This document shows, piece after piece, positions 12,385 through 23,093 of a DNA stretch of 64,000 nucleotides (position 1 is the stretch's first letter; every line of letters begins with the position of its first letter). Origin of the DNA: Viola odorata. Its lineage: Eukaryota > Streptophyta > Magnoliopsida > Malpighiales > Violaceae. Made by a program: the position numbers and the translations under genes. The notes beneath the pieces are model-generated. The model saw only the letters and a program-made list of their open reading frames with translations, had not been told where the DNA came from and made no database searches. The stretch covers positions 52,866,564-52,930,563 of the forward strand of contig OY829543.1 in the NCBI GenBank assembly GCA_963691705.1, written 5' to 3'.

Positions 12385-12505
12385 TAAAGACTTGTTTCTG
12401 CATTTTATTGTAATTGTGATAAAGACTTCGAAGGGAGACTTGTGATAAAGACTTCGAAGGTAGACTTCGTGGGATATTTTGTAATTGTGATAAAAACTTG
12501 CAATT
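12385..12505. repeat. Short direct repeats in hAT 3' region
   Basis: The words TAATTGTGATAAAGACTT and GACTTCGAAGG recur several times within about 120 bases downstream of the transposase. They look like local slippage duplications inside the element. Confidence 0.5.
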
Positions 12506-12524
12506 TTTTTTATTCACAAGTAAG

Positions 12525-12615
12525 GTTCGGTAATACCGTAATACCGAAATACCGTACCGTAATTATTTCGGTAAAAAAATTACGGTACCGATCAAGAAAA
12601 ACTATGGTATGGTAT
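12525..12615. repeat. Subterminal CGGTA-type repeats of hAT, 3' side
   Basis: Contains GGTTCGGTAATACCG, ATACCGAAATACCGTACC and TATGGTATGGTATTTAA, matching the left subterminal region in inverted or direct form. The terminal TAGGG repeat that should follow is missing. Confidence 0.6.
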
Positions 12616-12624
12616 TTAATTTTT

Positions 12625-12720
12625 ATAGTTCCACCTACAGAATCCAGCTTGGTCCTTCAAGGCCTCCACCGCACCAATGCTTGCTGCAACCATCCAAGCT
12701 CTGCAAATTGTTTGAGCCAT
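12625..12720 (-). pseudogene. Truncated DUF3774 wound-induced gene (first 32 codons)
   Basis: From ATG at 12720 the minus strand encodes 32 residues ending ...GFCRWNY, nearly identical to residues 1-31 of copy 2 ([19 protein letters not shown]). Homology stops at the Tyr codon, where hAT sequence begins. The C-terminal two thirds are absent from the window on the far side of the transposon. The promoter side (TATA box, conserved block) is still present, so transcripts could run into the hAT tail. This is a broken middle member of the tandem family. Confidence 0.88.
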
Positions 12721-12801
12721 CGTAAGTAATTTTCTTCTGGATTTTTGGATCTGAAGTTTGTGCTGTGGGAAATGGTAAGGAGTTAGGAGAGGGGCAGCTT
12801 A

Positions 12802-12812
12802 CTTATATATAG
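12802..12812 (-). promoter_or_regulatory. TATA box of truncated DUF3774 copy
   Basis: The minus-strand CTATATATAAG lies about 85 bp upstream of the ATG. It occupies the same relative place as the weaker CTATTAAAG of copy 1 and the ATATAAAAG of copy 2. Confidence 0.55.
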
Positions 12813-12943
12813 ATGGCTGCGTATATAATGAGACAAATTTATTAATTAAGAGGATTAAAAATAAAATAAATAAATATAAACCAGAGGCTGTCTATAGCTA
12901 TCCGACATTTTTTTCATGAAATGGGAAAACCGATAAACCATGG

Positions 12944-12960
12944 TATTCTTTCCTGTGGGT
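12944..12960 (-). promoter_or_regulatory. Conserved upstream block of truncated DUF3774 copy
   Basis: The minus-strand ACCCACAGGAAAGAATACC lies about 228 bp upstream of the ATG and matches the block at 7657-7673 and 14680-14695. An AAACCA lies a few bases away on the plus strand. Confidence 0.5.
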
Positions 12961-14184
12961 AGATTGGCTAGTTGCTATTTGGGTTGCCCAATATTTTTAA
13001 AATGATAAGTCAATTTGTTTAGAAGAAAAAAATTTAAGATATATTATTGGTATATTTTTAATAATTAGCAAATAATGATTATTTTAGATCTTGAAAAAAA
13101 CAAAATGACAATTAAAAAAACTTTAAAAGAGTAATGTGCTTCAAAAATACGTGAAATATGATGTGTAACTACACTATCGATAGAACGATCCAATTAGTTA
13201 CGAGCTGGATAAAATAAAATAATTGCATCAGCAGGTAGCTACGTGTTTCGCTCTGGTTTGATGGTGTCATTTGTAAAGCATACACGTGTTGAAACACATT
13301 CAAGGATACACTCACATGCATCCCAACACCTGTCTCCCGCAATGCAAACGTATTCACATTTTTTTGAAAAAAATTATACCCGTGTTCTTTAATTTATTAT
13401 ATTATTAATTTTATTATTATATACGTCATAAAAATATATATTAACTTGTTAAATTATAATATATTTTTTAACTTACTTTACCATCTCATTATTTAAATAA
13501 AAATTTAGTTTTCTAATTAATTATTTCGTTTATATTTCCTAAGAGGTTAATTTAATATTTTTTAATTATAATTTTTATTTTTTCATAAATTATAAAATTT
13601 AATTTAATGAATTTAAAATAAATAATTAATAATAAAAACAGATAATAAATAGAAATATATTTATAACCGAAAATAATTATTACTTTAAAAAAATAGACAA
13701 CTTTGAACTTTGAAGGATATCAAATATTGCAAGTCTTATAGAATTTGCTAGTATACATTAGCAGATGCTTTAAGGCATTGGAAGTGACCATAATATTCAG
13801 TAGGAAAATGTCGAAGTTTTTTTCATTCAAAATTAACTCTTAATTATATATTTTTATTTAATTATAGAACTTTTCCGAGTTAGAAAAAAAGAGATTTTTT
13901 TAGAAGTACCAATAATTTACTTTTTATTGGTTTGTATGGTAAGATTTTCAATGAATCATCTATAGTTAAAATATCAGCAGTATATAATTTTTCCTCAAAA
14001 TGTCATTTCTATCCATAGATGAGATTGGAGGATTCTCCGTTGCAATGGATTGAAAATGTGATATCTACTAAAATTATCTCATTGAAATCAGAAAAAAGAA
14101 AGGAAAAGAAGCATTTACTAATTACAATTGACATTGACATATAGAGATGAGTGAGCAAAATTAAACTTGGATCGAGGTGATCGA
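12961..14184. other. AT-rich intergenic DNA
   Basis: Strongly AT-rich with no recognised gene, RNA or bounded transposon. Short reading frames here have no family signature. The right end should hold the 3' UTR of DUF3774 copy 2. Confidence 0.5.
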
Positions 14185-14484
14185 TCAATTGGGACCCCAG
14201 CAGCTCAAGAACATGACTTTCCTTAGAGATTCCTCCGACTGTGTTGCCTTCTCTTGAATCTTGCGATTATAACAATCAGTACTAAAATTGATTAACATGG
14301 GCGGCGCAGAATTAGATGATGATGGAGGGATCTTGGTGGTGGTCTTGTTGATCAGACGGTTCTTGGCGTGCTGGTGCATTGATCTGATGGTGTAGTTCCA
14401 CCTACAGAATCCTGCTTGGTCTTTCAACGCCTCCACCGCTCCGATGCTTGCTGCAACCATCCAAGCTCTGCAAACTGAAGCCAT
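14185..14484 (-). CDS. Wound-induced protein family (DUF3774), copy 2
   Basis: A single-exon gene of 99 residues with the same architecture as copy 1: [36 protein letters not shown], a Ser/Asn/Pro-rich spacer, and the terminal EESLRKVMFLSCWGPN. It differs from copy 1 mainly by a few extra residues in the spacer. All copies lie head to tail on the minus strand. A TATA box (ATATAAAAG on the minus strand) sits about 105 bp upstream. The function is inferred only from the family, a stress- and wound-induced small protein. Confidence 0.93.
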   Translation of the reverse strand: MASVCRAWMVAASIGAVEALKDQAGFCRWNYTIRSMHQHAKNRLINKTTTKIPPSSSNSAPPMLINFSTDCYNRKIQEKATQSEESLRKVMFLSCWGPN

Positions 14485-14679
14485 TTCTTAATTTAATAGT
14501 ATCTATTATCTTGTTGCAAACTTGAAGTATAGTTGTGGGTTTTGTAATTAAAGACACAGAAAAGATAAGAGAGATTAAAGGCTGCTTTTATATGTGAAAA
14601 CCAAGGGAAGATAAGGATGGGCCAAAAGTTTTGGAGAAAACCTCAGGCTCCTTTTTTTCCCCTACCGAAAACCACGAGA

Positions 14680-14695
14680 ATACTTTCCTGTGGGG
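14680..14695 (-). promoter_or_regulatory. Conserved upstream block of DUF3774 copy 2
   Basis: The minus-strand CCCACAGGAAAGTATTC lies about 200 bp upstream of the start codon, followed by GTGGTTTTCGG. This is the third instance of the block. Confidence 0.5.
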
Positions 14696-14801
14696 GGACA
14701 CTATAGATGTTTTGTCTTATTATGTAAAAACGGAAACCTTTTACTCGCTATAAATGTTGTACTCGCTATAGATTGCTCTGTTAAGTGATGGCTTCAATAT
14801 A

Positions 14802-14811
14802 TATTTCTATT
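14802..14811. repeat. Target-site duplication of MULE, left
   Basis: The 10-mer TATTTCTATT is repeated exactly at 15715-15724, directly outside the inverted repeats of the element. Confidence 0.88.
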
Positions 14812-15324
14812 GGCTTAATCATATAAAATAATCCTAAATTTTAATATTTTATTTAAGTACAACCCTTAACTATTAAAATGTTGAATTACAATCTTGATCT
14901 TCGTAAAAAATGTCAAATTACCTCCCTACCGTAACTGAGATCTAATGTGGTAGTGTTGACCACCGTTATGTGCCCGTGCCACGTAATAATGACCAGGAGG
15001 GTAATTAAACAAAAACATCAAAGTTTAAGGTTGTTTTATGTCTTTTGCCATATTTATTTTATTATACTTTCTATTTTTATTTCTTTTTTATTTTTCCTTC
15101 TTTAATTAATTCCTACTAGATGGAATTAATGTTTCGTTGTCTTTCTATTAATAATCATAATTAATTAGAGTAATTATAATTAACTCTAATTCTAGCAATG
15201 AAGCATTAATTCCAATTTTATTTTTATTATTATTATTATACCGTTAAGTTATTTTGTAGGCAGTTTTATTCTCAGATTAATCATAATTACCTCTAATTCT
15301 AGCAATGAAGCATTAATTTCAATT

Positions 15325-15374
<50 letters not shown>

Positions 15375-15714
15375 AAAAAGAAAGGAAAAGAGGAATTTGG
15401 GTTATTGATTAAATTAAGTAAAATGACATAAAACAACCCTGAACTTTAATAATTTGATTAATCGCAACCCTCAACTTTTTTTTTTGTTTAATTACCCCCG
15501 GGCCATTATTACGTGGCACGCTGACGTGGCGCCTTGATAGTCGCTGACAAGGCACATAACGGTGGTCAACACTGCCACATCGGATCTCGGTTAGGGTAGG
15601 AGGGTAATTTGACATTTTTTTGCGAAGACCAAGGTTGTAATTCAACATTTTAATAGTTCAGGGTTCCACTTAAATAAAACATTAAAGTCTAGGATTGTTT
15701 TATGTCATTAAGCC
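14812..15714. mobile_element. Non-autonomous Mutator-like (MULE) element with long TIRs
   Basis: This 903-bp element starts GGCTTAATCATATAAAA and ends with the inverted match TTTTATGTCATTAAGCC. The arms are about 235 bp and align along their length; shared blocks include AACTATTAAAATGTTGAATT and GTGTTGACCACCGTTATGTG. A perfect 10-bp duplication flanks it. Long inverted repeats plus a 9-11 bp duplication are the Mutator signature. The centre has a diverged repeat of CTCTAATTCTAGCAATGAAG and an ATT microsatellite, with no transposase. Confidence 0.88.
15329..15373. repeat. (ATT)n microsatellite
   Basis: About 14 uninterrupted ATT units lie within the MULE interior. Confidence 0.85.
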
Positions 15715-15724
15715 TATTTCTATT
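15715..15724. repeat. Target-site duplication of MULE, right
   Basis: Exact copy of 14802-14811. Its last base is shared with the TA target of the neighbouring Stowaway element. Confidence 0.88.
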
Positions 15725-15725
15725 A

Positions 15726-15958
15726 CTCCATCTAGTCCAAAATAAACCTCATTTACTATTTAGATATGCATTTTAAAGAGGTTGGATGACTAACTATTTG
15801 ACCTAAAAAAAATTCGTACTTTTTTTCAAACGTACATTAATGCTTAACGTACTTCCAGGAAAAAATTAGGAGCAAAATTGTCTCAAATAGTGAGTCATTC
15901 GGCCTCCTTGAAATGTGTGCCCAAATAGTAAACGACGTTTATTTGGGACTGGAGGGAG
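15726..15958. mobile_element. Stowaway-like MITE (Tc1/mariner)
   Basis: A 233-bp element bounded by TA on both sides (15724-15725 and 15959-15960). The left end CTCCATCTAGTCCAAAATAA is inverted at the right as TTATTTGGGACTGGAGGGAG, close to the Stowaway consensus CTCCCTCCGTCCC. It has no coding capacity. Confidence 0.85.
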
Positions 15959-15960
15959 TA

Positions 15961-16800
15961 TTTTATTATTAGTTATTTTCTATGCAGGCATTATCATTTT
16001 ATATTTTTTTAAAATAACTAGAAAATCAGGGAAAATAAATTAAAACATCAATTTGTTATTGTAAGAAATAAAAAGTAAATGACAAAAAAATATTAGACAA
16101 GCAATATTTTCACTTGTTACATCAATTTTGGCAAATAAAAATCATTTTTTTTTCACTTATTACACCTCGGTGAGTACATCATTGTTCAATTAAAAACGTA
16201 ACGCTAAAAGACTTACAATGTTATGAGTGGAGATCTAAAACACTCAAAATTAAAAAATAAAATTTATTATTATAAATAATTTAGCATCTTCATCTAGTCA
16301 CACCTCACTGAGCACATGTAAGACTAACACCAAAAGACTAAGATCTAGAAATGTGAAACACTAATAAATTAGAAAATAATATTTATTATTATATAAATAA
16401 CTTCATTAAAATTTGAACCTAACAATCATCACATCAACAGTTTAATTGTAAAGGTTAGAAAAACCAGCTGCAGCTAGGCATATTGTAGGAGATCATCACC
16501 CTTTTTTTTTTCCCTCGCGTTTCTGGCGTGGGCTGCTGGATTGAACTGGTTTGGATCCCACATGTCACATCTGTATCAGACGTGGAATCCTACCTGCTCA
16601 GCGGCTCTGCCCCGCGCCACCCCGTCTTCATCCGCTTGCGTAGGATCAAAATTAAAAAGGTTTTTTTAGTAGAATCAAATAAAAAAAAATTAAAAGTTAG
16701 TAATTGGAATCTTTGATTCCTCAATTTCTTTTTTCCCACTTCCAGGAAAATAAATAAAATCCCAATTAAATATAAACACCAGCGAGCGAAGCCAAGTCAA
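15961..16800. other. Intergenic, upstream of DGK5
   Basis: AT-rich apart from a GC-rich island at about 16515-16640 that probably belongs to the DGK5 promoter region. No gene or bounded repeat is recognised. Confidence 0.45.
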
Positions 16801-16810
16801 AAGTCACAGC

Positions 16811-16941
16811 TTATAAGGTGTATATCTCATCTTCATTATTTTTTCAAAATATAACAGAACAAGTTTCGGATCTCAAAGGCGTCCTCTGCTCTCTCTGCAA
16901 TTCTAGTGTGTTCATCTCAGAAATTTAGTTCAAATTTCCAG
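16811..16941 (+). promoter_or_regulatory. DGK5 core promoter and 5' UTR exon
   Basis: TTATAAGG at 16811-16818 is a plausible TATA box. A 5' UTR exon would follow from about 16840 and end at 16941 before a GT donor. The leader intron 16942-17123 ends in AG directly before the start codon. Confidence 0.5.
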
Positions 16942-17123
16942 GTAAATTAACTGAATTCCCATTCCTCCTCCGCAATTCAGTTTCAGTGCCGTGTACGTAA
17001 CTTGAATTTTCATTCCGTTGGTCTAAAAACATAATTTACTCATTGTTGTTGTCGAAATTGAATCAGAAAATTCTGTTTAGGTATTGTTTATTGAGTTTGT
17101 TTTTATTCGTGATGATGGTATAG

Positions 17124-20100
17124 ATGGAATCCACAAGTGCGGATCATAGTTCAGACTCTAGTTTCTTGAAAGAATTTTACATCCCGACATACATTCTTGT
17201 ACCCGGGTCCGAGGTTGTGACCTCACCCGATGTACCCAAGTGTCCGGTATTGGTGTTTGTTAATTCCAAGAGTGGTGGTCAGCTTGGCGGGAGTCTACTA
17301 ACAACCTACGCCTCCCTTCTAAATGAGAATCAGGTTTCTAATTTTAACATGAAATTTTCATTACTACAAATTTTGAGAACTGTTTCTAGATTCTTTAACC
17401 GGACTGGCATCTGTATGGCTTGTGTTTTAGGTTTTTGATTTGGGTAAGGAGGGTCCTGATGCTGTGTTGCGCCGGATTTATCTCAACCTAGCGAAGCTTA
17501 AGGATGATGAAGATTCTGATGTAAAGAAATATGCAACCCAGATTCAGGAGAGGTTGAGAATAATCGTGAGTTCACTAATGGTTTTTTTGGTATTCAATTA
17601 TGAGTTATCTTTTGCTGCAGTGATTTTAATGTCCTGTACTTTGACTCACTAGGTTGCAGGTGGTGATGGAACAGCTGGTTGGCTTCTTGGTGTTGTTTGT
17701 GATCTTAAACTCTCTCATTCCCCTCCAATTGCTACCGTCCCATTGGGAACTGGAAATAATCTTCCATTTGCATTTGGCTGGGTACGAAATTTGTCTAAGT
17801 CATTAAATCACTTGTTTTACTCGTGTGTTGGTACTGCAAGTGGGTGTGAACTGATTGTGCCTAGATTTCCTGAAAGCTCTCATGGTTGGAGAGTGTAACT
17901 ATTTCATGATTTGGTGTGCAATGTAACATGCATTTTCTCCATTTCCAGGGAAAGAAGAATCCTGGGACTGATCGTAATTCAGTGCTGTCTTTCTTGAAGC
18001 AAGTAATGGAAGCAAAGGAAATGAAAATAGACAAGTTAGTTAACTTGCCATCTCTTTCCCTCAACTCACACCTGCTTTGTGTTTGTTACCAATGTATTGT
18101 TCATATATTCAAACATGTCTGTCGTTTTGTTGTTATATTAATCACAATCATTTCCAGTACACAATCATTCACAGCTCTAAGTTATGTTTTCTTTTAGCAT
18201 TATTTATTTTCATCACTTTTTTCGATTTGCTTTTCACATCTGTTTCTGGTGCCGTGCTATGTTTTGTTGTGTATTCCAGCTGGCATTTTCTCATGAGGAT
18301 GAAATCCCCCAAAGAAGGTTCTTGTGATCCCATTGCACCCCTGGAGCTACCACATTCTCTTCATGCCTTTCACCGCACCTCTTCAACAGATGAACTTAAT
18401 ATTGTAATGCTAAATTTCCTTTAACTCTCAGGTTGCTGCATATAGTTTCCTGTTTGAGTCCTGATGTTTTTCTTTCTGCTTGCTTAAAATGAATACTTTT
18501 TTTTTAGCATCTGCATGTTGTTTTACATTTGGTAATCCAATTCCTTCATTCTTGTTGTTTAGCCTTTACACATGCTTTCCTCTGCTGAATTTCTTCAAAT
18601 TGCCATTTCTTGTGGGCACCAGTAAGAACTTGTCCCCCCAAAAAATGAACAAGAGTGACAAAATCATGGAGTTAGTGCACACTTGCATGTTTTTCAAACT
18701 CATGCTTTATTTTGTTGATACCAAATTAGATTAGACCTGCACAGCTTGCCCCACCTGTTTAAGGTTTCTGTTAAGTTCTTGTTCTAGATGTTACTCACTC
18801 TGTTCTACTTTTACTGTCCACCTTGACATTTCACAACTTGTATTTTGGTGAAAACTTTCCAGTAATACCCCTAAATACAAAATAGTGAATTTAACCATTT
18901 TTTGGACTAATTTCTAACTAATAAGTTACTTTCTAAATTGATGAGTATTATATAATAGTTTTTATTTTTTTACAAAAATGGAGAAGAATTTTCTTTTAAT
19001 TTTTCTTTTCACTATCATCAGGAAAGAAAGAGTTTGCCTTCATTTTTTCTTTTCTCTTTTGAGTATTTTAAACATGAAACATACACACATCAATAACACG
19101 ATTACTTAGTTTTACCTTATGAATTAAGTTTTCATTTATATGCTCTACCAGATACTCAACAGGCAAAGAAAATAGTGGGGTACAAATCTTTAAGATGACT
19201 GATATTTCAACTGCGGGGAAAAAATGACATTTAGATATGTTTGTGAATATGGCCGACAAAGGTTGCGTATATTTTTTTTGTAATAATATTTTGGCTGTTT
19301 GACAGGAAGGTCACCACACGTTTCGTGGGGGATTCTGGAACTATTTCAGCATGGGTAAGTGTTGTTTTCTAGACAATGTTTGTGGTGTTTGATTACATGA
19401 ATCTTTTTATACCTGATAAGTGATATTTCTTGACTATGAATGCCTCTAAATTGCAGTTCTAGTTCTACAATTTTATGAATTGTAAGATTGCTTTCTCAGC
19501 ATTCTTGTTTAAGATAAAAAAATTAATCAAGAGAACAAAAAATATAGTGACAAAATTAGTATGTGGCATCTTCCTTGACACAATTTCACGCGAGCATTTG
19601 GAAGTAGTGTTTTGATATCTTTAGGAATAAATTTTGTTTTACCATCAGTTTAGACCTGTGATATCCTTTTATCTTTTGCAGAAAAAAAAAAGAACAGTTT
19701 GTAACTCTTTTTGCCTTATCAACTAACAATAACCATATTCATGCTGTTGCTTACAGGAATGGATGCCCAAGTGTCATATGCATTTCATTCCGAGAGAAAA
19801 CTACATCCTGAAAAGTTTAAAAACCAGTTAGTCAATCAGGTACTAAAGTGATCCTATGTGGTGGATAATGTGATGCATGTACATTTATTAACTTGCATAT
19901 TGGAGTTACAAACTCCATCTGGCAAGCTGAAAGGTAAAATGTTTTTCATAGATGATGGCTATTCTTTCTCTAATTAGGTTATTTTTCCTTTTCCCTGCTT
20001 TGGAACCAGAGTACTTATGCGAAGCTTGGTTGTACACAAGGATGGTTCCTTGCTTCTCTTTTTCATCCTTCGTCAAGGTGATGACTATATTTGGATAAAC

Positions 20101-22396
20101 CGTTAGGTTGAATCCTCTTTCGTGCTATCTTCTAGTTTTATCATTTGTTGCAGTCTGCCTGCAGAATGTTCCAGTACTCCTTTATGGCTTTTGAGTACTA
20201 CTTACAATGGAATTGGATATTATAAACGTCTATGCACATGGCACCTAAGTGTCAATCAATAGAAATCCCATTTTCTATATGGGTAAATCTGAAAGCTCTC
20301 AATTCGCACCTCACAGTGATTGTTTTACTTCATAACACATTAGTATATCATGCATCTGCTTATAAGTTTCAGGATACTTCATGCAACAAAAGCAGAAGCT
20401 AGCTTGTGAAGAAGCTTCCTGGTTGTATTTCAATTGATACCTCGTATGCTATAACAGATGTTACAGTTCAGTGTCTTTATCCATTTTTTTGATGCAACAT
20501 TTATTTAACATATCTCAAGCATGCATGTAATACTACCCCCATAATGCAAGTTCGGGTTTCAACCTATCACTCAGAAACAGAAAAGACTATACATTTGGAG
20601 GAATATGTTTCCTTGTCTTTGTATATCTATTGGATTCTATGACAAATATCAAGTAAGTCATTTTTAGCCGGATCTCTGAGGAAGTTATAAATGTGGTATG
20701 ATATTAATACAGGAATATAGCTCAGATGACAAAGGTGAAGGTCATGAAGAAATATAGTAATACTTGGGAAGACCTACATATACCCCACAGGTAATGCAAA
20801 CGCACTGTGCATTCATTCTTTTTCAATTAAGCTTTGTTTATTCGAATTTCATTTGCTGGCTGTCTGTCTTAAACAATTCCTTATTAGCTCATTATTTTTT
20901 CCTTCTAGACTAGTTAGTTCATTCCCTCCCTTCCATTGTTTTAAACCTTAGTAAGTGATGATATATCATTTAACCTTGGGCCTTCGTTATTTGGTGCAAT
21001 TGATGAATTTTTCTTCAACATGCCAGTGCATTACTTTTTTTATGTATATGCACTGGGAGTTTCTAATGTTGACTGCAATTTATGCATGAACATCAAATAC
21101 TATGACCCCAAACCTTCTTTACTTGGAATATTTCAGTGGTGATAAATGAAAGCTCCTTTGAAATGAAATATTAGCATATCCCTTTTCTATTGCTTCTGTC
21201 ATCTGTCTTTATGTCCTAGTTGCAACAGGAAATGATAATAACACCTTCCATCTCCACATTCTTTATAGGATTTGCCCATTATTAATTTGCCAAATAAATA
21301 CTACATCAGGCGATGTGTAATGAAGTAACGGAAGATTGTTATTCTGCTTTCCCATTTCCACTGCTTATATAGCTTGACTTACTCCTAATTACTTCTTGTG
21401 AAACTACTCTATAACTGGCATGTTTTGTTTTTTGTCTCCCTCTTTCTGTACGCAGCATCAGATCAATTGTGTGCCTTAACTTGCCCAGTTTTTCTGGTGG
21501 ACTGAATCCTTGGGGAACACCAAATATCAATAAACGGCGTGATGTCAGTTCCTTTCTATTCAATTCCTTATTTCTTTTGTACTGGCGACAAACCAATGGC
21601 TAATTTTCCAGTTCAATGCTATAGGATTTTTTTCCCTCAAAAGTATTTGCTGGTATGTCTTTTAATCATTAATATGATGAAGTCCTTTTTTTTATGACAG
21701 AGAGACTTGACTCCACCATTTGTAGATGATGGACTAATTGAGGTTGTTGGCTTTAGAGATGCATGGCATGGGCTTGTTTTGCTTGCTCCCAATGGACATG
21801 GAACTCGTCTAGCACAGGTATGGATATGAACATGAAACTTAGATCCAACTTGCCCTTTTTATGCTAACTTGTACAGCTTTCCCGAATGGTAGTTATTGAC
21901 TGGGATTAAGGAAAGAGTAATTCTTACCCAAAAAAAAGAGGAAAGAGTAATTAGTTACGGGAAAATGGTAATCAATATGGTACATGATGATATGCATTTT
22001 TGATTGATGCATGCAAGTCTTGTCAGTAACGGAGCAAGCATAATGGTTATATTGTTAATTTTCCCGCTCCAGGCGCACAGGATACGCTTCGAGTTTCATA
22101 AGGGGGCTGTGGACCATACATTCATGAGGATTGATGGGGAACCCTGGAAGCAACCCCTCCCAGTAGATGATGACACTGTAGTGGTAGAGATTTCTCATCT
22201 TGGCCGGGTCAACATGCTTGCTACCCATGATTGCTTGTCTAGAAGTGTTAACGACCCCTCAACTCCGAGCGTCGACAATAATGGGGATGATGAAAGTGAT
22301 CAAGAAGACTCCGTTCTATCAGCCGAGTTCAAGAAATTTGGTGCGGCGGACACATTTAAGATCCCGGATGGGGTTGATATTTCTCATCTCAGCTAA
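17124..22396 (+). CDS. DGK5: Diacylglycerol kinase 5 (DGK5-type)
   Basis: Coding exons: 17124-17333, 17431-17565, 17653-17781, 17949-18034, 18280-18403, 19306-19354, 19757-19839, 20010-20077, 20713-20790, 21456-21543, 21701-21817, 22073-22396; 496 residues, with phase closing at every junction. It phosphorylates diacylglycerol to phosphatidic acid, a lipid second messenger. Motifs: NSKSGG at 47-52, the ATP-binding GGDGTAG at 118-124, PLGTGNN at 145-151, then the accessory domain with [35 protein letters not shown] and [13 protein letters not shown]. There is no C1 domain or N-terminal membrane segment, as in the small plant DGKs. The acidic tail ending [12 protein letters not shown] matches DGK5. 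The donor after exon 5 of the kinase part (GTAATG at 18404) is weak. It converges with THF1. Confidence 0.95.
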
Positions 22397-23093
22397 ACCG
22401 CCGTTCAACATCATTTCTTGCGATTCTTGTGCCCTTTCAAAGGATGGAATTCCCATGTGCTTTTGGAGTTTCAAGCATGTACAGTGATTTTATGGATTCT
22501 TGTTCCAAAATTGGCATTTTTTTTAATATTTACTAGTACTCATTTGTTGCGTATATTGGTTTGCACGTTGAATAATCCCCATTTGTAAAAAGGAAGTGTT
22601 TGGTAAAAATTTGTAAAAAGGAAGTGTTTTGTAAAAATATCGTTGATTTCAAAATTATGTCGCAAGGATTAGAACATTTATTGAAGGAAAATGTTTTACG
22701 TGCTAATAAATTCTACAAATTTTCATACTAATAAACGTGTCAAAATCTGATTATATGCAATAAGTGATGGGTTCTTCAAATAAAATAATGTATATCACTC
22801 ATTTTGATACATTAATTAGTATAAAAAATTTGCAGGAATTTTTTTTTTGTCTAACGGTACTCGGCATGTATTTAAGAACAAGGGCATACACACACCCATT
22901 TGTAATAAATAAATCAACATATTTCAAGCATATACAAAAATGCGAAAGGAAGATTTAGTACTCTCTTAATCGCAACGTCTAAAACAGCGAAACAGTGCAG
23001 GCTTCATATCTACCTCAAGGAAACAGAGTAAGATGATTTAGTATTTGTAGTTTTTTTTACCAGTACTGTAGGAGTGGCAACATATAGAGTGGA

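Larger units (their letters stand above)
8786..12625 (+). mobile_element. hAT-superfamily DNA transposon, 3' terminus lost
   Basis: The left terminus TAGGGTTGTGCAAAT and clustered ACCGAAATACCGTACC-type subterminal words mark the 5' end. Related inverted words occur at 12525-12615. The body encodes a BED-finger hAT transposase. No matching terminal repeat or 8-bp duplication of the left flank (CCCAGATG) is present on the right. Instead the element runs directly into codon 32 of a DUF3774 gene fragment, so a deletion seems to have removed the right terminus together with the 3' part of that gene. Confidence 0.82.

Noticed and set aside
15409..15648. 79-codon minus-strand frame
   Set aside because: It lies wholly within the right inverted repeat of the MULE and has no homologue in the left arm.
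18792..18830. Stowaway-like left end (ACTCACTCTGTTCTACTTTTA) in a DGK5 intron
   Set aside because: No matching inverted right end was found within the intron, so a complete element cannot be supported.
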